A stretch of DNA of 64,000 bases from Brevundimonas alba (GCF_011927945.1 NZ_JAATJM010000002.1:124001-188000); one strand, 5' to 3'; counted from the first letter of the stretch, positions 24,586 to 34,106 are shown. The notes: generated from the letters alone by a model not told the origin. Numbers and translations: made by a program.

Positions 24586-25038
24586 ATGAAACCATCCATC
24601 GTCGCGGTGCTCGCCGCCGCTTCGCTGTCCACGCTGGCGCCCGAGGCGGCGCTGGCACAGGCCAAGCAGAACAAGTCAGTCTCGGCGACTGTCGACATCC
24701 AAGTGTGTAACGAGAGCGGCCGCAACGGCACCGTGGCCATCTCTTATGTCGAGGTGGGCACCAGCCGGTTCATCAACCGCGGCTGGTACGAAGTGGCGAA
24801 CGGGACCTGCGAAAGCATCGTCAGCACCGACAATTCGAACTTCTACATGTATGGCGACACGCTCGACGGCTCGGGCCGGACGTGGTCGGGCAATCACGCG
24901 CTCTGCGTTCAGTATCCGGGGCCCTATACCTTCTGGTCGGATGGCAGCGACACCTGCCCCAGCGGTTACGAGACCCGCGATTTCGTCGTCATGCACGCCG
25001 ACGAAACCGGGACCTACACCTGGACGCTGCAGCCCTGA
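24586..25038 (+). CDS. Secreted DUF1036 family protein
   Basis: A 150-residue periplasmic protein. It has a signal peptide (MKPSIVAVLAAASLSTLAP ... ALAQ), then the DUF1036 fold: VDIQVCNESGRNGTVAISYV, FINRGWYEVANGTCESIV, FYMYGDTLDGSGRTWSG, ALCVQYPG and CPSGYETRDFVVMH. Four Cys residues could form two disulfides. The function of the family is unknown. It is a lone gene between two reverse-strand genes. CCGGGGGAGACC precedes the ATG. Confidence 0.85.
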   Translation: MKPSIVAVLAAASLSTLAPEAALAQAKQNKSVSATVDIQVCNESGRNGTVAISYVEVGTSRFINRGWYEVANGTCESIVSTDNSNFYMYGDTLDGSGRTWSGNHALCVQYPGPYTFWSDGSDTCPSGYETRDFVVMHADETGTYTWTLQP

Positions 25039-25058
25039 CATGGGCCGGTTGGGAGCGG

Positions 25059-27287
25059 TCAGGCCGGCTCCTCCCAGCCCTTGTCGATCGCCCACACCGC
25101 GAAGGCGTAGTCGTGGGCGACCTCCTTCAGATAGTCGAAGCGGCCCGAGGCGCCGCCGTGCCCGGCCTCCATGTTGATCTTTAGCAGCACCGGCTTGCCC
25201 GAGGTCGTCGCCGGCCGCAGCTTCGCCACCCACTTCTCCGGCTCCCAATAGGTCACCCGCGGGTCTGACAGGCCTCCGGTCGCCAGCACGGCCGGATAGG
25301 CCTTCGCCTCCACCTGATCGTAGGGGCTGTAGCTCATCATATAGTCGTAAGCCTCGACGTCCTCGATCGGATTGCCCCATTCGGGCCATTCCGGCGGGGT
25401 CAGCGGCAGGCTGGTGTCGCTCATGGTGTTGATGACGTCGACGAACGGCACCTGGCCGATGATCCCGGCCCACAGGTCCGGCCGCATGTTATTGACCGCG
25501 CCCATCAGCATCCCGCCGGCCGACCCGCCCTGGGCCACGATGTTCCCCGCCTTGGCGCAGTTGCGCGCAATCAGGTGCTCCGCCGCCGCGATGAAGTCGG
25601 TGAAGGTGTTCTTCTTGGTCATCCGCCGGGCGTTCAGGAACCAGTTCCAGCCCTTGTCCGAACCGCCGCGGATATGGGCGATGGCATAGATCCAGCCGCG
25701 GTCGACCAGCGACAGCCGGTTGGTGGAGAAGCTCGCCGGCATCGGAATGCCGTAGGATCCATAGCCGTACAGCAACAGCGGCGCCGAGCCGTCCACCGGC
25801 GTCGACTTCCGCCGCAGCAGGGTCACCGGCACCATCTCGCCATCCGCCGCCGGCGCATCCAGCCGCTCGACGACATAGTCAGCCGGATCATGCCCCGACG
25901 GCACCTCCTGCACCTTGCGCAGGGTCCGCTCGCGGGTCTTCAGGTCGTAGTCGTACGTCGAGGTCGGGGTGGACGGCGAGTTGTAGCCATAGCGCATCAC
26001 GGTGGTGTCGAACTCCGACGCCCCGCCCAGCGACAGGGAATAGGCCGGCTCGTCGACCGCGATCTCGTGTTCGGCGCCCGACCGATCACGGATGATGATG
26101 CGGGTGTTGGCGTCGGCGCGTTCCTGGCGGCCGATGTAGTCCTTCACCAGCGCCACGCCCTCGATGTAGCGGCCCGGCGCGTGCGGGACGAGGTCCTTCC
26201 AGTTCGCCTTGCCGCCGGCGTTGGTCGGGGCCTCGACGATCTTGAAGTCGCTGGAGTCGTCGGCGTTCGTGCGGATCACCCACCGGTCACCCCAGTGGTC
26301 GGCGTCATACAGCCGCGCCACCTGACGAGGTTCCAGCACCACCGGCGTCGCGGTCGGCGTCGCGGCCGGGATCACCCGGGCCTCCGACGTCTCCTGATTG
26401 GCGATGGAGATGACCACGAAGGCATCGTCGGACGTGCGCCCGACGCTGATGAACATCCCGTCGTCGGCCTCCTCGTAGACGAGGGTCGTCTCGCCGCCGC
26501 GGGCGGGGCGGCGGAAGATCTTGTCGGGCCGGCCATTGTCGTCGCGGTTGGTCCAGAACACCCACTGGCTGTCGGGCGAGAAGGTGAAATTGCCTGTCGC
26601 CGAGCCGACCGGATCGGGCAGGACCTGGCCGGTGGCTAGGTCCTTGACGAAGATCTGGTGCACCTCCGACCCCTGCGCGTCCTCGGCGTAGGCGAACAGG
26701 GCATGGTCGGGGCTGTGCTCGGCGGCGCTGACCTCGGAATAGGCCTTGCCGGCGGCGAGGGCGTTGGCGTCCAGAAGCAGTTGGGGCTGCTCGTCGGCGT
26801 GATGGCGGGACACGATGGTCAGTTCGCCGACGGTATAGGGCAGGGGCCGCGGCCTCCGCATGAACCGCGGATGCTGATCGCCCGTCTTGAACTCGGTGTA
26901 GTACTCCCAACCGCCATCGGCGGACGGGACGGAGCTGTCATCCTCCTTGATCCGCCCCTTCATCTCCTCGAACATCTGCGCCTGCAGCGGCAGGGTCGAG
27001 GCCATCATCGCCTCGCGATAGGCGTTCTCGGCCGTCAGATGCTCCTTCACCTCCGCCTTGATCAGCGTCGGATCGCGCAGCACCGCCTGCCAATTGTCGT
27101 CCTTCATCCACTGGTAGTCGTCGACCCTGACGCGGCCCAGCTGTTCGATCCGCACCGGGATCTTCTTCGCGACGGGCGGGACGGGCGGGGTCTGAGGCAT
27201 CGAGGCTCCGGTGGTGCTGGCCCGGGCGGGCAGGGCGGTCGCCGCCAGCGCGGCGGAAGCGGTGGCGAGCAGGTCGCGGCGGTTCAT
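25059..27287 (-). CDS. ptrB: Oligopeptidase B (S9A prolyl oligopeptidase family)
   Basis: A serine peptidase cleaving short peptides after basic residues. An N-terminal Tat-like signal (NRRDLLATASAALAATALP) suggests periplasmic export. The beta-propeller region starts at RIEQLGRVRVDDYQWMKDDN. The C-terminal hydrolase has YGSYGIPMPASFS, VDRGWIYAIAHIRGGSDKGW, the nucleophile motif QGGSAGGMLMGA, the acid region in SYSPYDQVEAKAYP, and the catalytic His in EAGHGGASGRFD. Length 742 fits with the leader. The symbol reflects the family; exact specificity is inferred. Confidence 0.92.
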   Translation of the reverse strand: MNRRDLLATASAALAATALPARASTTGASMPQTPPVPPVAKKIPVRIEQLGRVRVDDYQWMKDDNWQAVLRDPTLIKAEVKEHLTAENAYREAMMASTLPLQAQMFEEMKGRIKEDDSSVPSADGGWEYYTEFKTGDQHPRFMRRPRPLPYTVGELTIVSRHHADEQPQLLLDANALAAGKAYSEVSAAEHSPDHALFAYAEDAQGSEVHQIFVKDLATGQVLPDPVGSATGNFTFSPDSQWVFWTNRDDNGRPDKIFRRPARGGETTLVYEEADDGMFISVGRTSDDAFVVISIANQETSEARVIPAATPTATPVVLEPRQVARLYDADHWGDRWVIRTNADDSSDFKIVEAPTNAGGKANWKDLVPHAPGRYIEGVALVKDYIGRQERADANTRIIIRDRSGAEHEIAVDEPAYSLSLGGASEFDTTVMRYGYNSPSTPTSTYDYDLKTRERTLRKVQEVPSGHDPADYVVERLDAPAADGEMVPVTLLRRKSTPVDGSAPLLLYGYGSYGIPMPASFSTNRLSLVDRGWIYAIAHIRGGSDKGWNWFLNARRMTKKNTFTDFIAAAEHLIARNCAKAGNIVAQGGSAGGMLMGAVNNMRPDLWAGIIGQVPFVDVINTMSDTSLPLTPPEWPEWGNPIEDVEAYDYMMSYSPYDQVEAKAYPAVLATGGLSDPRVTYWEPEKWVAKLRPATTSGKPVLLKINMEAGHGGASGRFDYLKEVAHDYAFAVWAIDKGWEEPA

Positions 27288-27380
27288 GATCTGGCCCCCA
27301 AGGCGGATTTCGGGGCCGACCTTGTGCGACCGGCGCCGCCGCCGTCAAATGAACAAAACGACCCCGGCGTCATATCACCC

Positions 27381-28202
27381 ATGTTCGATCTGCAGACCCC
27401 GCCCGCACCGACACAAGAGCCGCCGGCGCCGGCCGTGACCACGCCCGCATGGGACCTCACCCTCGGCTTGATCTCCGCCACGGTGCAACTGGACCAGCGC
27501 AACGGCGAGGGCGCAGCCACCCGCCGCGTCGGAACCGGCTTCCTGATCGACGCGCCGCGGCCCGACGGCACGCCCCGAACCGTGCTGGTCACCGCCCATC
27601 ACGTCCTGAACGGCATGCCCGCGCCGGACGCCCGCATCGGCTGGCGCTTCGAGACGCCCGGCGGCGGCTGGAAGTTCACGCCCGAGCCCCTGCGCATCCG
27701 CGACGAGGACGGCGACCCCGTCTGGACCCGTCACCCCGACCGCGACATCGCCGTGATGGAGGTCTCTGCCCCGCCGGAGTTCGCCCGCGCCGCCATCCCG
27801 CTCGGCTGGCTGGCGGACGCCAATGCGCTGGACGCCTGGCAGGTCGGGCCGGGCGACGAGCTGATGACCCTCGGCTATCCGCTCGGCTATTCGTCGAACA
27901 CGGCGGGCTTCCCGATCCTGCGCGTCGGCCGCATCGCCTCCTGGCCGCTGACGCCGATCACAGCCTTTCCCGTCTTCCTGCTCGACTTCCCGGTCTTCCC
28001 CGGCAACTCGGGCGGCCCGGTGTTCTGGACTCCTTCGGCCCGCAAGGCGCCCGGCTCGTTCCAGCCCGAGCACCCCTTCATCGCCGGCGTGCTGGTCTCC
28101 GAGGTGCGCCCGGGCGACGAACCGCTCGGTATCGGCATCGTCGCCCACGCGGCCTATGTCCGCGAGGCCATAGCCCTGCTGGATTCCCCCGCCGGTCCCT
28201 GA
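27381..28202 (+). CDS. Trypsin-like serine protease domain protein
   Basis: A 273-residue protein with a chymotrypsin-fold catalytic triad: His in VLVTAHHVLNG, Asp in HPDRDIAVMEV, and Ser in VFPGNSGGPVFW. A Pro-rich start (MFDLQTPPAPTQEPPAPA) has no clear signal peptide, so the location is unclear. The substrate is unknown. ATG 27381 is the first good in-frame start. It is divergent from oligopeptidase B and abuts the acyl-CoA dehydrogenase stop. Confidence 0.87.
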   Translation: MFDLQTPPAPTQEPPAPAVTTPAWDLTLGLISATVQLDQRNGEGAATRRVGTGFLIDAPRPDGTPRTVLVTAHHVLNGMPAPDARIGWRFETPGGGWKFTPEPLRIRDEDGDPVWTRHPDRDIAVMEVSAPPEFARAAIPLGWLADANALDAWQVGPGDELMTLGYPLGYSSNTAGFPILRVGRIASWPLTPITAFPVFLLDFPVFPGNSGGPVFWTPSARKAPGSFQPEHPFIAGVLVSEVRPGDEPLGIGIVAHAAYVREAIALLDSPAGP

Positions 28203-29987
28203 TCAGCCGGCCAGCACGTCGACGCTCATCCGCTCCAGCAGCTCGCCGCCCTGACCCACGGCTGCCAGCCGGCTGGAGACATGACCCAGCACATTGGCGG
28301 CATAGACCTCGTACAGTGCGATCCGCCCTTCCAGCCACGCCGGATCGCCCTCGCCGGCGTCCAGAATGGCCCGGGCCGCGAGCGCGCCCTTCGCCAGCAT
28401 CCAGCCGCCGGTCACGTCGCCGACCAGCTTCAGATAGGCGTCCGCACCGGCCAGCACGTCCGCGCCCCGCGCCGGGTTCGCCTTGGCGTCCAGCAGCCAC
28501 AGGGTGGCGTCCTCCACCGCTTCGACCGCGGCGGCGAACCGCTCGACCGGCTTGCCGGAATACAGCCGCGGCAGCACCGCCAGCGTCGCCTTCATCTCGG
28601 CGATCAGTTCGCGCGCCGACTGGCCGCCGTCCTGACCCAGCTTGCGCCCGACCAGATCCATGGCCTGGATGCCGTTGGTGCCCTCGTAGATCGGGGCGAT
28701 CCGGGCGTCGCGATAATGCTGGGCCGCGCCCGTCTCCTCGATGAACCCCATGCCGCCGTGCACCTGCACGCCCAGAGAGGCCACCTCGACGCCTACATCC
28801 GTCGCCCAGGCCTTGGCGATGGGGGTGAACAGGTCCTCGCGGCCCTTCCAGCGCCGCCGTTCCTCCTCGGTGGCGGCGTGCTTCGCCAGATCGGCGGCCA
28901 CGCCGGTCGACAGGCAGATGGCGCGCGCCGCCGCGATCTTCGCCTTCATCACCGACAGGGTCCGGCGCACATCCGGATGGTCGACGATCGGGGCGTTGGC
29001 CTCGCCGGTCCAGACCGACCGCCCCTGCCGCCGCTCGCGCGCGTATTCCAGCGCCTGCTGATAGGCGCGCTCTGCGATGCCCACGCCCTCGACCCCGACC
29101 GCCAGCCGCGCCGCGTTCATCATGACGAACATATGGGCCAGGCCCTGATTGGGCTGTCCGACCAGCTCCGCCGTCGCGCCCTCATAGGCCATGACGCAGG
29201 TGGGCGAGGCGTGGATGCCCAGCTTGTGCTCGACCCCGACGGGCCGGAAGGCGTTGCGCTCGCCCAGCGTGCCGTCCGCCTTGACCAGATACTTGGACGC
29301 CAGAAACAGGCTGATCCCCTTCGGCCCCGGCGGCGCATCGGGCAGGCGGGCCAGAACCATGTGGACGATGTTGTCCGTGGCGTCGTGATCGCCCCAGGTG
29401 ATGAAGATCTTCTGTCCCGTCAGGGCATAGGTGCCGTCGCCATTCGGAACCGCCGTCGCCGTCAGCGAGCCCAGATCCGACCCCGCCTGCGGCTCCGTCA
29501 GCACCATGGCGCCCGTCCATTCGCCGGAGACCAGCTTCGTCAGATACGTCGCCTTCTGCGCCTCTGTGCCGACCGCCTCCAGCGCCTCGATCGCCGCCAG
29601 CGACAACATGGGGCACAGGCCGAACGCCATATTGGCGGCGTGCACCGTCTCGAACGCCGCCAGCTCCAGCGCCTTGGGCAGTTGCTGACCGCCGGCGTGG
29701 GCGGGGGCGGACAGTCCGGTCCAGCCGCCTTCTGCGAACTGCCGATAGGCGTCGGCGAACCCTGGAGCCGCGGTGACCGCCCCATTGGCGTAGAGCGAGC
29801 CCTTCTGGTCGCCGATCCGGTTCAGGGGCGCCAGCACGCCTTCCGAGAACTGACCCGCCGCCTCCAGCACCGCCGCCATGACCTCGGCGTCGTAGTCGGG
29901 AAACGCGCCCGTCGCGGCCACGGCGTCGACGCCGGCCACCTCGGTCAGGGTGAAGATCAGGTCGCGGACGGGGGCGCGGTAGGTCAT
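28203..29987 (-). CDS. Acyl-CoA dehydrogenase (DmdC-like, long form)
   Basis: A flavin acyl-CoA dehydrogenase of about 594 residues, the long type that carries a C-terminal extension. It has GEWTGAMVLTEPQAGSDLGS, the ALTGQKIFITWGDHD segment, GIHASPTCVMAYEGATAEL, MMNAARLAVGVEGVGIAERA and GGMGFIEETGAAQHYRDARI with IYEGTNGIQAMDLVGRK. Related to DmdC and to fatty-acid enzymes; the substrate is not known. I chose the ATG at 29987 (MTYRAPVRDL) over 30020. Confidence 0.92.
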   Translation of the reverse strand: MTYRAPVRDLIFTLTEVAGVDAVAATGAFPDYDAEVMAAVLEAAGQFSEGVLAPLNRIGDQKGSLYANGAVTAAPGFADAYRQFAEGGWTGLSAPAHAGGQQLPKALELAAFETVHAANMAFGLCPMLSLAAIEALEAVGTEAQKATYLTKLVSGEWTGAMVLTEPQAGSDLGSLTATAVPNGDGTYALTGQKIFITWGDHDATDNIVHMVLARLPDAPPGPKGISLFLASKYLVKADGTLGERNAFRPVGVEHKLGIHASPTCVMAYEGATAELVGQPNQGLAHMFVMMNAARLAVGVEGVGIAERAYQQALEYARERRQGRSVWTGEANAPIVDHPDVRRTLSVMKAKIAAARAICLSTGVAADLAKHAATEEERRRWKGREDLFTPIAKAWATDVGVEVASLGVQVHGGMGFIEETGAAQHYRDARIAPIYEGTNGIQAMDLVGRKLGQDGGQSARELIAEMKATLAVLPRLYSGKPVERFAAAVEAVEDATLWLLDAKANPARGADVLAGADAYLKLVGDVTGGWMLAKGALAARAILDAGEGDPAWLEGRIALYEVYAANVLGHVSSRLAAVGQGGELLERMSVDVLAG

Positions 29988-30112
29988 CGGACGGGCTCTC
30001 GATATTTCTCCGACGTTCATGCCGCCTTGCCGCCGGGTCAGGCAAGGCGCGGCTTGGCGAACCTTGCGGTCTGCGCCAAGCTGCCGCTTCGATATCGCCG
30101 ACAGGAGGGCCC

Positions 30113-30664
30113 GTGGCCGAACCGCGTAACCGTTATTCGACCGTCTCGCTGATCCTGCACTGGCTGATCGCAGCGCTGGTGTTGGCGCAGGTGCTCCTGA
30201 TTTCCGCCCACGAAGCCACTGACGGGCCCCTGTCCCGTGAGTTCGTCACCATTCACAAGTCGGTTGGGCTCAGCCTCCTGCTGCTGACCCTGTTCCGCAT
30301 CGGCTGGCGCGTCGCCAACCCCGCCATTCCGCTGCCGGCGGAAACGCCGCGCTGGCAAAAGCTGGCCGCGCGGGCCACCCACGTCGGGTTCTACGTCATG
30401 CTGCTGGCCATGCCGCTGCTCGGCTGGGCCGCGTCGTCGGCCGCGGGCCGTGAGATCGTCTGGTTCGGCCTGTTCGACTGGCCGCTGCTGCCCGTCGGCG
30501 GCGGTCGCGACGTCGCGCGCGATCTGATGGACCTGCACGAGGACGGCGCCAAGATTCTCTATGTCCTGATCTTCCTGCACGTCGTCGGCGCCCTGAAGCA
30601 TCACTTCATCGACCGCGACAACGTCCTGCACCGGATGATCCCGCTGATCCCGCGCCGGCCGTGA
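30113..30664 (+). CDS. Cytochrome b561 family protein
   Basis: A di-haem inner-membrane cytochrome of 183 residues with four TM helices. The expected His residues lie in LILHWLIAALVLAQ, FVTIHKSVGLSLLL, THVGFYVMLLAMPLLGW and VLIFLHVVGALKHH. It probably shuttles electrons from the quinone pool to a periplasmic acceptor. The GTG at 30113 follows GACAGGAGGGCCC. The next gene, YceI, overlaps its stop as GTGA; the b561/YceI pairing is common and points to quinone-linked function. Confidence 0.92.
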   Translation: MAEPRNRYSTVSLILHWLIAALVLAQVLLISAHEATDGPLSREFVTIHKSVGLSLLLLTLFRIGWRVANPAIPLPAETPRWQKLAARATHVGFYVMLLAMPLLGWAASSAAGREIVWFGLFDWPLLPVGGGRDVARDLMDLHEDGAKILYVLIFLHVVGALKHHFIDRDNVLHRMIPLIPRRP

Positions 30665-31221
30665 GGCGGCGGGCGATCCTCCTCGCCGGAGTACTGGCGG
30701 CATCCGGTCTGGGCGCGGCCGCGCCGCCGTGGGTCGTGATCCGCGAAGGCTCGACCATCGACATGACCGTGCGGGCCCTCGGTGGATCGCATCGCGGCCG
30801 GTTCGACGACTGGCATGGCGACATCGCCTTCGATCCCGCCTCGCCGGGCGCCACGCGCGCGACGGTGGTCGTCCAGGCGGCCTCGCTCAGGATGAACTCC
30901 TCGGTCCTGACCAGCCGCGCCGTCGGCCCGGCCATGCTCGACGCGGCCCGCTATCCCGTCATCCGTTTTGAGCTGAGGTCGCTTCAGTCCTTGGGCGGAG
31001 ACCGCTACACGGCTCGGGCCGATGTGTCGGTGAAGGGCCGGACCCGCCCGGTGACCTTCCCGCTGGACTTGCGAGTCACCGGCGAGCAAGCGCATCTGAC
31101 CGGCGCGTTCACCCTCGACCGCACCGAATTCGGGATAGGAACCACAGGCGCGTGGAACAGACTGGTCGGCCGCGAGGTGACGGTGCGGGTGGCGCTTCAG
31201 GCGCGCCGCGCTCCGGCGTGA
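30661..31221 (+). CDS. YceI family periplasmic protein
   Basis: A 186-residue lipocalin-like protein thought to bind an isoprenoid quinone. An N-terminal signal (AILLAGVLAASGLGAAAP) is followed by a YceI barrel: STIDMTVRALGGSHRGRFDD, HGDIAFDPASPG, DVSVKGRTRPVTFPLDLRV and LDRTEFGIG. The GTG at 30661 overlaps the b561 TGA, and its own TGA overlaps the next GTG, so three genes are translationally coupled. Confidence 0.93.
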   Translation: MRRRAILLAGVLAASGLGAAAPPWVVIREGSTIDMTVRALGGSHRGRFDDWHGDIAFDPASPGATRATVVVQAASLRMNSSVLTSRAVGPAMLDAARYPVIRFELRSLQSLGGDRYTARADVSVKGRTRPVTFPLDLRVTGEQAHLTGAFTLDRTEFGIGTTGAWNRLVGREVTVRVALQARRAPA

Positions 31222-32129
31222 CCGATGCCGAGGCCGCCGCGGCGCTGTCCGCCGGCCATCTGGTCATCCTGCCGACCGAAACGGTCTATGGCCTCGCCGC
31301 CGACGCCGGGAACGCCAAAGCGGTGGCCGCCATCTTCGAGGCCAAGGGTCGCCCGCGCTTCAACCCCTTGATCGCCCATGTCGCCGACCTCGCCGGGGCC
31401 GAGGCCATCGCCGTCTTCGACGAGCGCGCCCGGGCTCTCGCGGACGCCTTCTGGCCCGGTCCCCTGACCATCGTCGCGCCGGTGCGGGACCGCGAACGTG
31501 TCTGCGACCTCGCCCGCGCGGGCCTCGACAGCGTCGCCGTCCGCGTCCCCGGCCACCCCCGCGCCCGCGCCGTCCTCTCGGCCTTCGGCGGCCCCGTCGT
31601 CGCCCCCTCCGCCAACCGCTCCGGCCGCCCCAGCCCGACCACCTTTGAAGACGCTCTGGAAGAGACCGGCTTCGCCGCCTCCGCCGCCATTGACGGCGGC
31701 CCTTGCGCTGTCGGCGTCGAAAGTACGGTCGTCTCGGTTCTCGACGGCCGCGTCGCCCTGCTACGCCCGGGCTCTGTCACTCGCGACCAGATCGAAGCCC
31801 TAGTCGGCCCACTCGAGCAGGACGGGGAGGGGCATCGCTCGCCCGGCCGCACGGCGCTCCACTACGCCCCCGACGCCCCGGTGCGCATCAATGCCGATCG
31901 CGCAGGGGAGGGCGAAATCCTGCTCGGTTTCGGCCCCGGCGTCGGAGACCCGCGCTGGAGCCTCAGCCCGACAGGCGACCTCCGCGAAGCCGCCGCCAAC
32001 CTCTTCCGCATGCTGCGTGAGGCGGATCGGGAAAAGCCGGTCGGCATCGCAGTGTCGCCCATCCCGGCGCAAGGGCTCGGCGAGGCGATCAATGACCGGC
32101 TCAAGCGGGCGGCGGGATTCGTCGGTTAG
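31218..32129 (+). CDS. tsaC: L-threonylcarbamoyladenylate synthase (Sua5/YrdC/TsaC type)
   Basis: Makes threonylcarbamoyl-AMP for t6A37 modification of ANN-decoding tRNAs. The 303-residue protein is the long Sua5 type. The YrdC core is residues 1-200, with ILPTETVYGLAADAGN, FEAKGRPRFNPLI, FWPGPLTIV, VAVRVPGHP and APSANRSGRPSPT. A C-terminal Sua5 domain follows (HYAPDAPVRINADRAGEG on). The GTG at 31218 overlaps the YceI TGA. Confidence 0.93.
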   Translation: MTDAEAAAALSAGHLVILPTETVYGLAADAGNAKAVAAIFEAKGRPRFNPLIAHVADLAGAEAIAVFDERARALADAFWPGPLTIVAPVRDRERVCDLARAGLDSVAVRVPGHPRARAVLSAFGGPVVAPSANRSGRPSPTTFEDALEETGFAASAAIDGGPCAVGVESTVVSVLDGRVALLRPGSVTRDQIEALVGPLEQDGEGHRSPGRTALHYAPDAPVRINADRAGEGEILLGFGPGVGDPRWSLSPTGDLREAAANLFRMLREADREKPVGIAVSPIPAQGLGEAINDRLKRAAGFVG

Positions 32130-32422
32130 GCGGTGTCGGTTCGGAAGGAATATATTCCTTTTCCCGGCTTGATGATCGCTTGGCCATCCCCATGTTCTGG
32201 CTTCGACCGGTCTTTGAAAATCAGATGCGCAGGCGAAGCGGAATAGCCCGTCTGCAGATCAACATTTCCGATAATCTGGCAGGGTTTTGGCCGGCCAAAT
32301 TGTCAAGCTGCTGTATTCGCGCGCTTTCGTTGGCCGATTTTGGCAGGGTTGGCGCCCCGAATTGGTAAAGGGCGCTACGGACAGAACCGGGATCAGCCGC
32401 GAGAATTCTGCGTCGGATGCCC
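32130..32422 (+). other. Intergenic region, no gene seen
   Basis: A 293-base convergent gap between Sua5 and the 3-hydroxybutyrate dehydrogenase gene. It is noticeably richer in A and T than its neighbours. It holds a perfect 16-bp palindrome near its left end and a repeated GGCAGGGTT at about 32279 and 32341. No open frame with a convincing start or codon usage is visible, and no tRNA or sRNA structure is clear to me. Confidence 0.6.
32145..32160. repeat. Perfect 16-bp palindrome
   Basis: AAGGAATATATTCCTT is its own reverse complement. It begins about 15 bases after the Sua5 stop, in a local AT-rich patch. It may be a protein-binding site or a weak hairpin; there is no GC-rich stem or T-run to call a terminator. 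Confidence 0.7.
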
Positions 32423-33271
32423 CTACTGCGCCGTCCAGCCGCCGTCGATCGAGAAGCTGGCCCCGTTGGCGGAGGCGCCGAGGTCCGACACCAGATACAG
32501 CATCATCCCCGTCAGCTCGTCGGTGGTGACGAACCGCTTGGTCGGCTGGGAGCCGAGGATGACGTCCTTGAGGACGGCCTCCTTCGACATGCCGCGGGTG
32601 CGGGCCTGATCGGCGATCTGCTTCTCGACGATGGGCGTCTCGACGAATCCGGGGCAGAGGGCGTTGCAGGTGATGTTGTCCTGCGCCAGCTCGAGCGCCA
32701 CCGTCTTGGTGAAGCCGATCACGCCGTGCTTGGCGGCGACATAGGCAGACTTGAACGGGCTGGCGACGAGGCCGTGGGCCGAGGCTACATTGATGATCCG
32801 TCCGCGGCCCTGCGCCTTCATGATCGGGATCGCAGCCCGCGTCGCATAGAAGGTCGACGACAGGTTGATGGCGATGATCTGCTCCCACTTGTCGGCCGGG
32901 AATTTCTCGACCGCCTCGACGTGCTGGATGCCGGCGTTGTTGATCAGGATGTCGACCCGGCCCAGTTGGTGCTTGCCGAAGGCGACCATGTCCGCGACCT
33001 CGTCGCCGCGCCGCATGTCGGCCCCGTGGTAGCGCACCCGCACTCCGCAGCTGGCCTCCAGCTCGGCCCGCGTGCGCTCGATCTCCGACGGATCGCCTAG
33101 CCCGTTCAACACTACGTCCCCGCCGCGCGAGGCGATGGCGCGGGCGAAGGCGAGGCCGATGCCGGAGGTCGATCCCGAGATCACCGCGACCTGGCCTTTC
33201 AGGTCGCCGATGTCGCGGAAGGGCGCGCTTTCGGCTTCCGAGCCGTCACCGCGTTTGGGCCATTGGAACAT
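32423..33271 (-). CDS. 3-hydroxybutyrate dehydrogenase (SDR family)
   Basis: NAD-linked short-chain dehydrogenase oxidising 3-hydroxybutyrate to acetoacetate in ketone-body/PHB turnover. The 282-residue protein has VAVISGSTSGIGLAFARAI, ILINNAGIQHVEAVEKFP, the catalytic Ser in INVASAHGLVASPFKSAYVA with YxxxK as YVAAKHGV, and CPGFVETPIVEKQ, typical of BdhA. It carries a 24-residue N-terminal extension (MFQWPKRGDGSEAES) before the Rossmann fold, and the start has no strong ribosome binding site. Confidence 0.92.
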   Translation of the reverse strand: MFQWPKRGDGSEAESAPFRDIGDLKGQVAVISGSTSGIGLAFARAIASRGGDVVLNGLGDPSEIERTRAELEASCGVRVRYHGADMRRGDEVADMVAFGKHQLGRVDILINNAGIQHVEAVEKFPADKWEQIIAINLSSTFYATRAAIPIMKAQGRGRIINVASAHGLVASPFKSAYVAAKHGVIGFTKTVALELAQDNITCNALCPGFVETPIVEKQIADQARTRGMSKEAVLKDVILGSQPTKRFVTTDELTGMMLYLVSDLGASANGASFSIDGGWTAQ

Positions 33272-33335
33272 AGGTTATTGTCCGTCTTGTCTCTCGGATC
33301 AGCCTAGCCGTTCGCGATTGCGAAGGCGACAGGCC

Positions 33336-34106
33336 TCATGAATTTCCTGTTCTGGTGAATATCCAGTCCACATCCGTCGACCCGGCCTTGTCGAACCGGT
33401 AGCCGTCCCGGTCGAAGGCCTTCAGGTCGACCGCCTTTTCGATCCGCTCCTCGACGGCGAACCGGGCCATCGCCCCCCGCGCCCGCTTGGCGAAGAAGGA
33501 GATGATGCGGCTCTCGCCGTCCTTCGCCTCACGGAAGTGCGGCGTCACCACCGGCAGCTTCAGCGCCTTGGCGTCGACGGCTCCGAAATATTCCTGGCTC
33601 GCCAGGTTCACCAGGGTGCGGTCCGCCATGCCCTCGGCATCGGCGTTCAGCTGCTTCGAAATCCTGTCGCCCCAGAAGTCGTAGAGGCTGTTCCCACGCC
33701 GCGTCTTCAGCCGCGTGCCCATCTCCAGCCGGTAGGGCTGAATCCGGTCGAGCGGCCGCAGCAGGCCGTACAGGCCGGACAGGATGCGGATGTGATCCTG
33801 GGCGAAAGTCAGTCCCGTCTCGTCCAGCTCGCGCGCCTTCAGCCCTTCATAGACATCGCCGGCGAAGGCGAAGGTCGCCTGAACGCCATCGGTCGAATCC
33901 GCGTCGAAGGCCTGGAACCGCTCGCGATTCAGCCGGGCCAGATCGTCCGAGATGCTCATCAGCCGGCGCAGTTCGGCCACCGTGCGGCCCCGCGCCGTCC
34001 GCGCCAGCGACGCCGTGTCCTCGCGGAACCGCCGCTTCGTGGCGGGCAGGGCGGGGTCGGCTTCGGTGAAGTCCAGCCGCTTGGCCGGGGACAGGACGAT
34101 CAGCAA
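33336..34106 (-). CDS. yaaA: YaaA family peroxide-stress protein
   Basis: A 256-residue protein of the YaaA (DUF328/UPF0246) family, which in E. coli limits intracellular iron during peroxide stress and binds DNA. It starts MLIVLSPAKRLDF, the family start, and keeps GDVYEGLKARELD, HIRILSGLYGLLRPLDRIQPYR, NSLYDFWGDRI, LASQEYFGAVD and IISFFAKRARGAMAR. The TTG at 34106 is preceded by GGAGG six bases upstream, which decides it over the ATG at 34133. Confidence 0.95.
   Translation of the reverse strand: MLIVLSPAKRLDFTEADPALPATKRRFREDTASLARTARGRTVAELRRLMSISDDLARLNRERFQAFDADSTDGVQATFAFAGDVYEGLKARELDETGLTFAQDHIRILSGLYGLLRPLDRIQPYRLEMGTRLKTRRGNSLYDFWGDRISKQLNADAEGMADRTLVNLASQEYFGAVDAKALKLPVVTPHFREAKDGESRIISFFAKRARGAMARFAVEERIEKAVDLKAFDRDGYRFDKAGSTDVDWIFTRTGNS

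Noticed and set aside
26658..27380. N-terminal extension of the trypsin-like protease frame
   Set aside because: This part lies opposite oligopeptidase B and is His/Arg/Gly-biased; the protease begins at ATG 27381.
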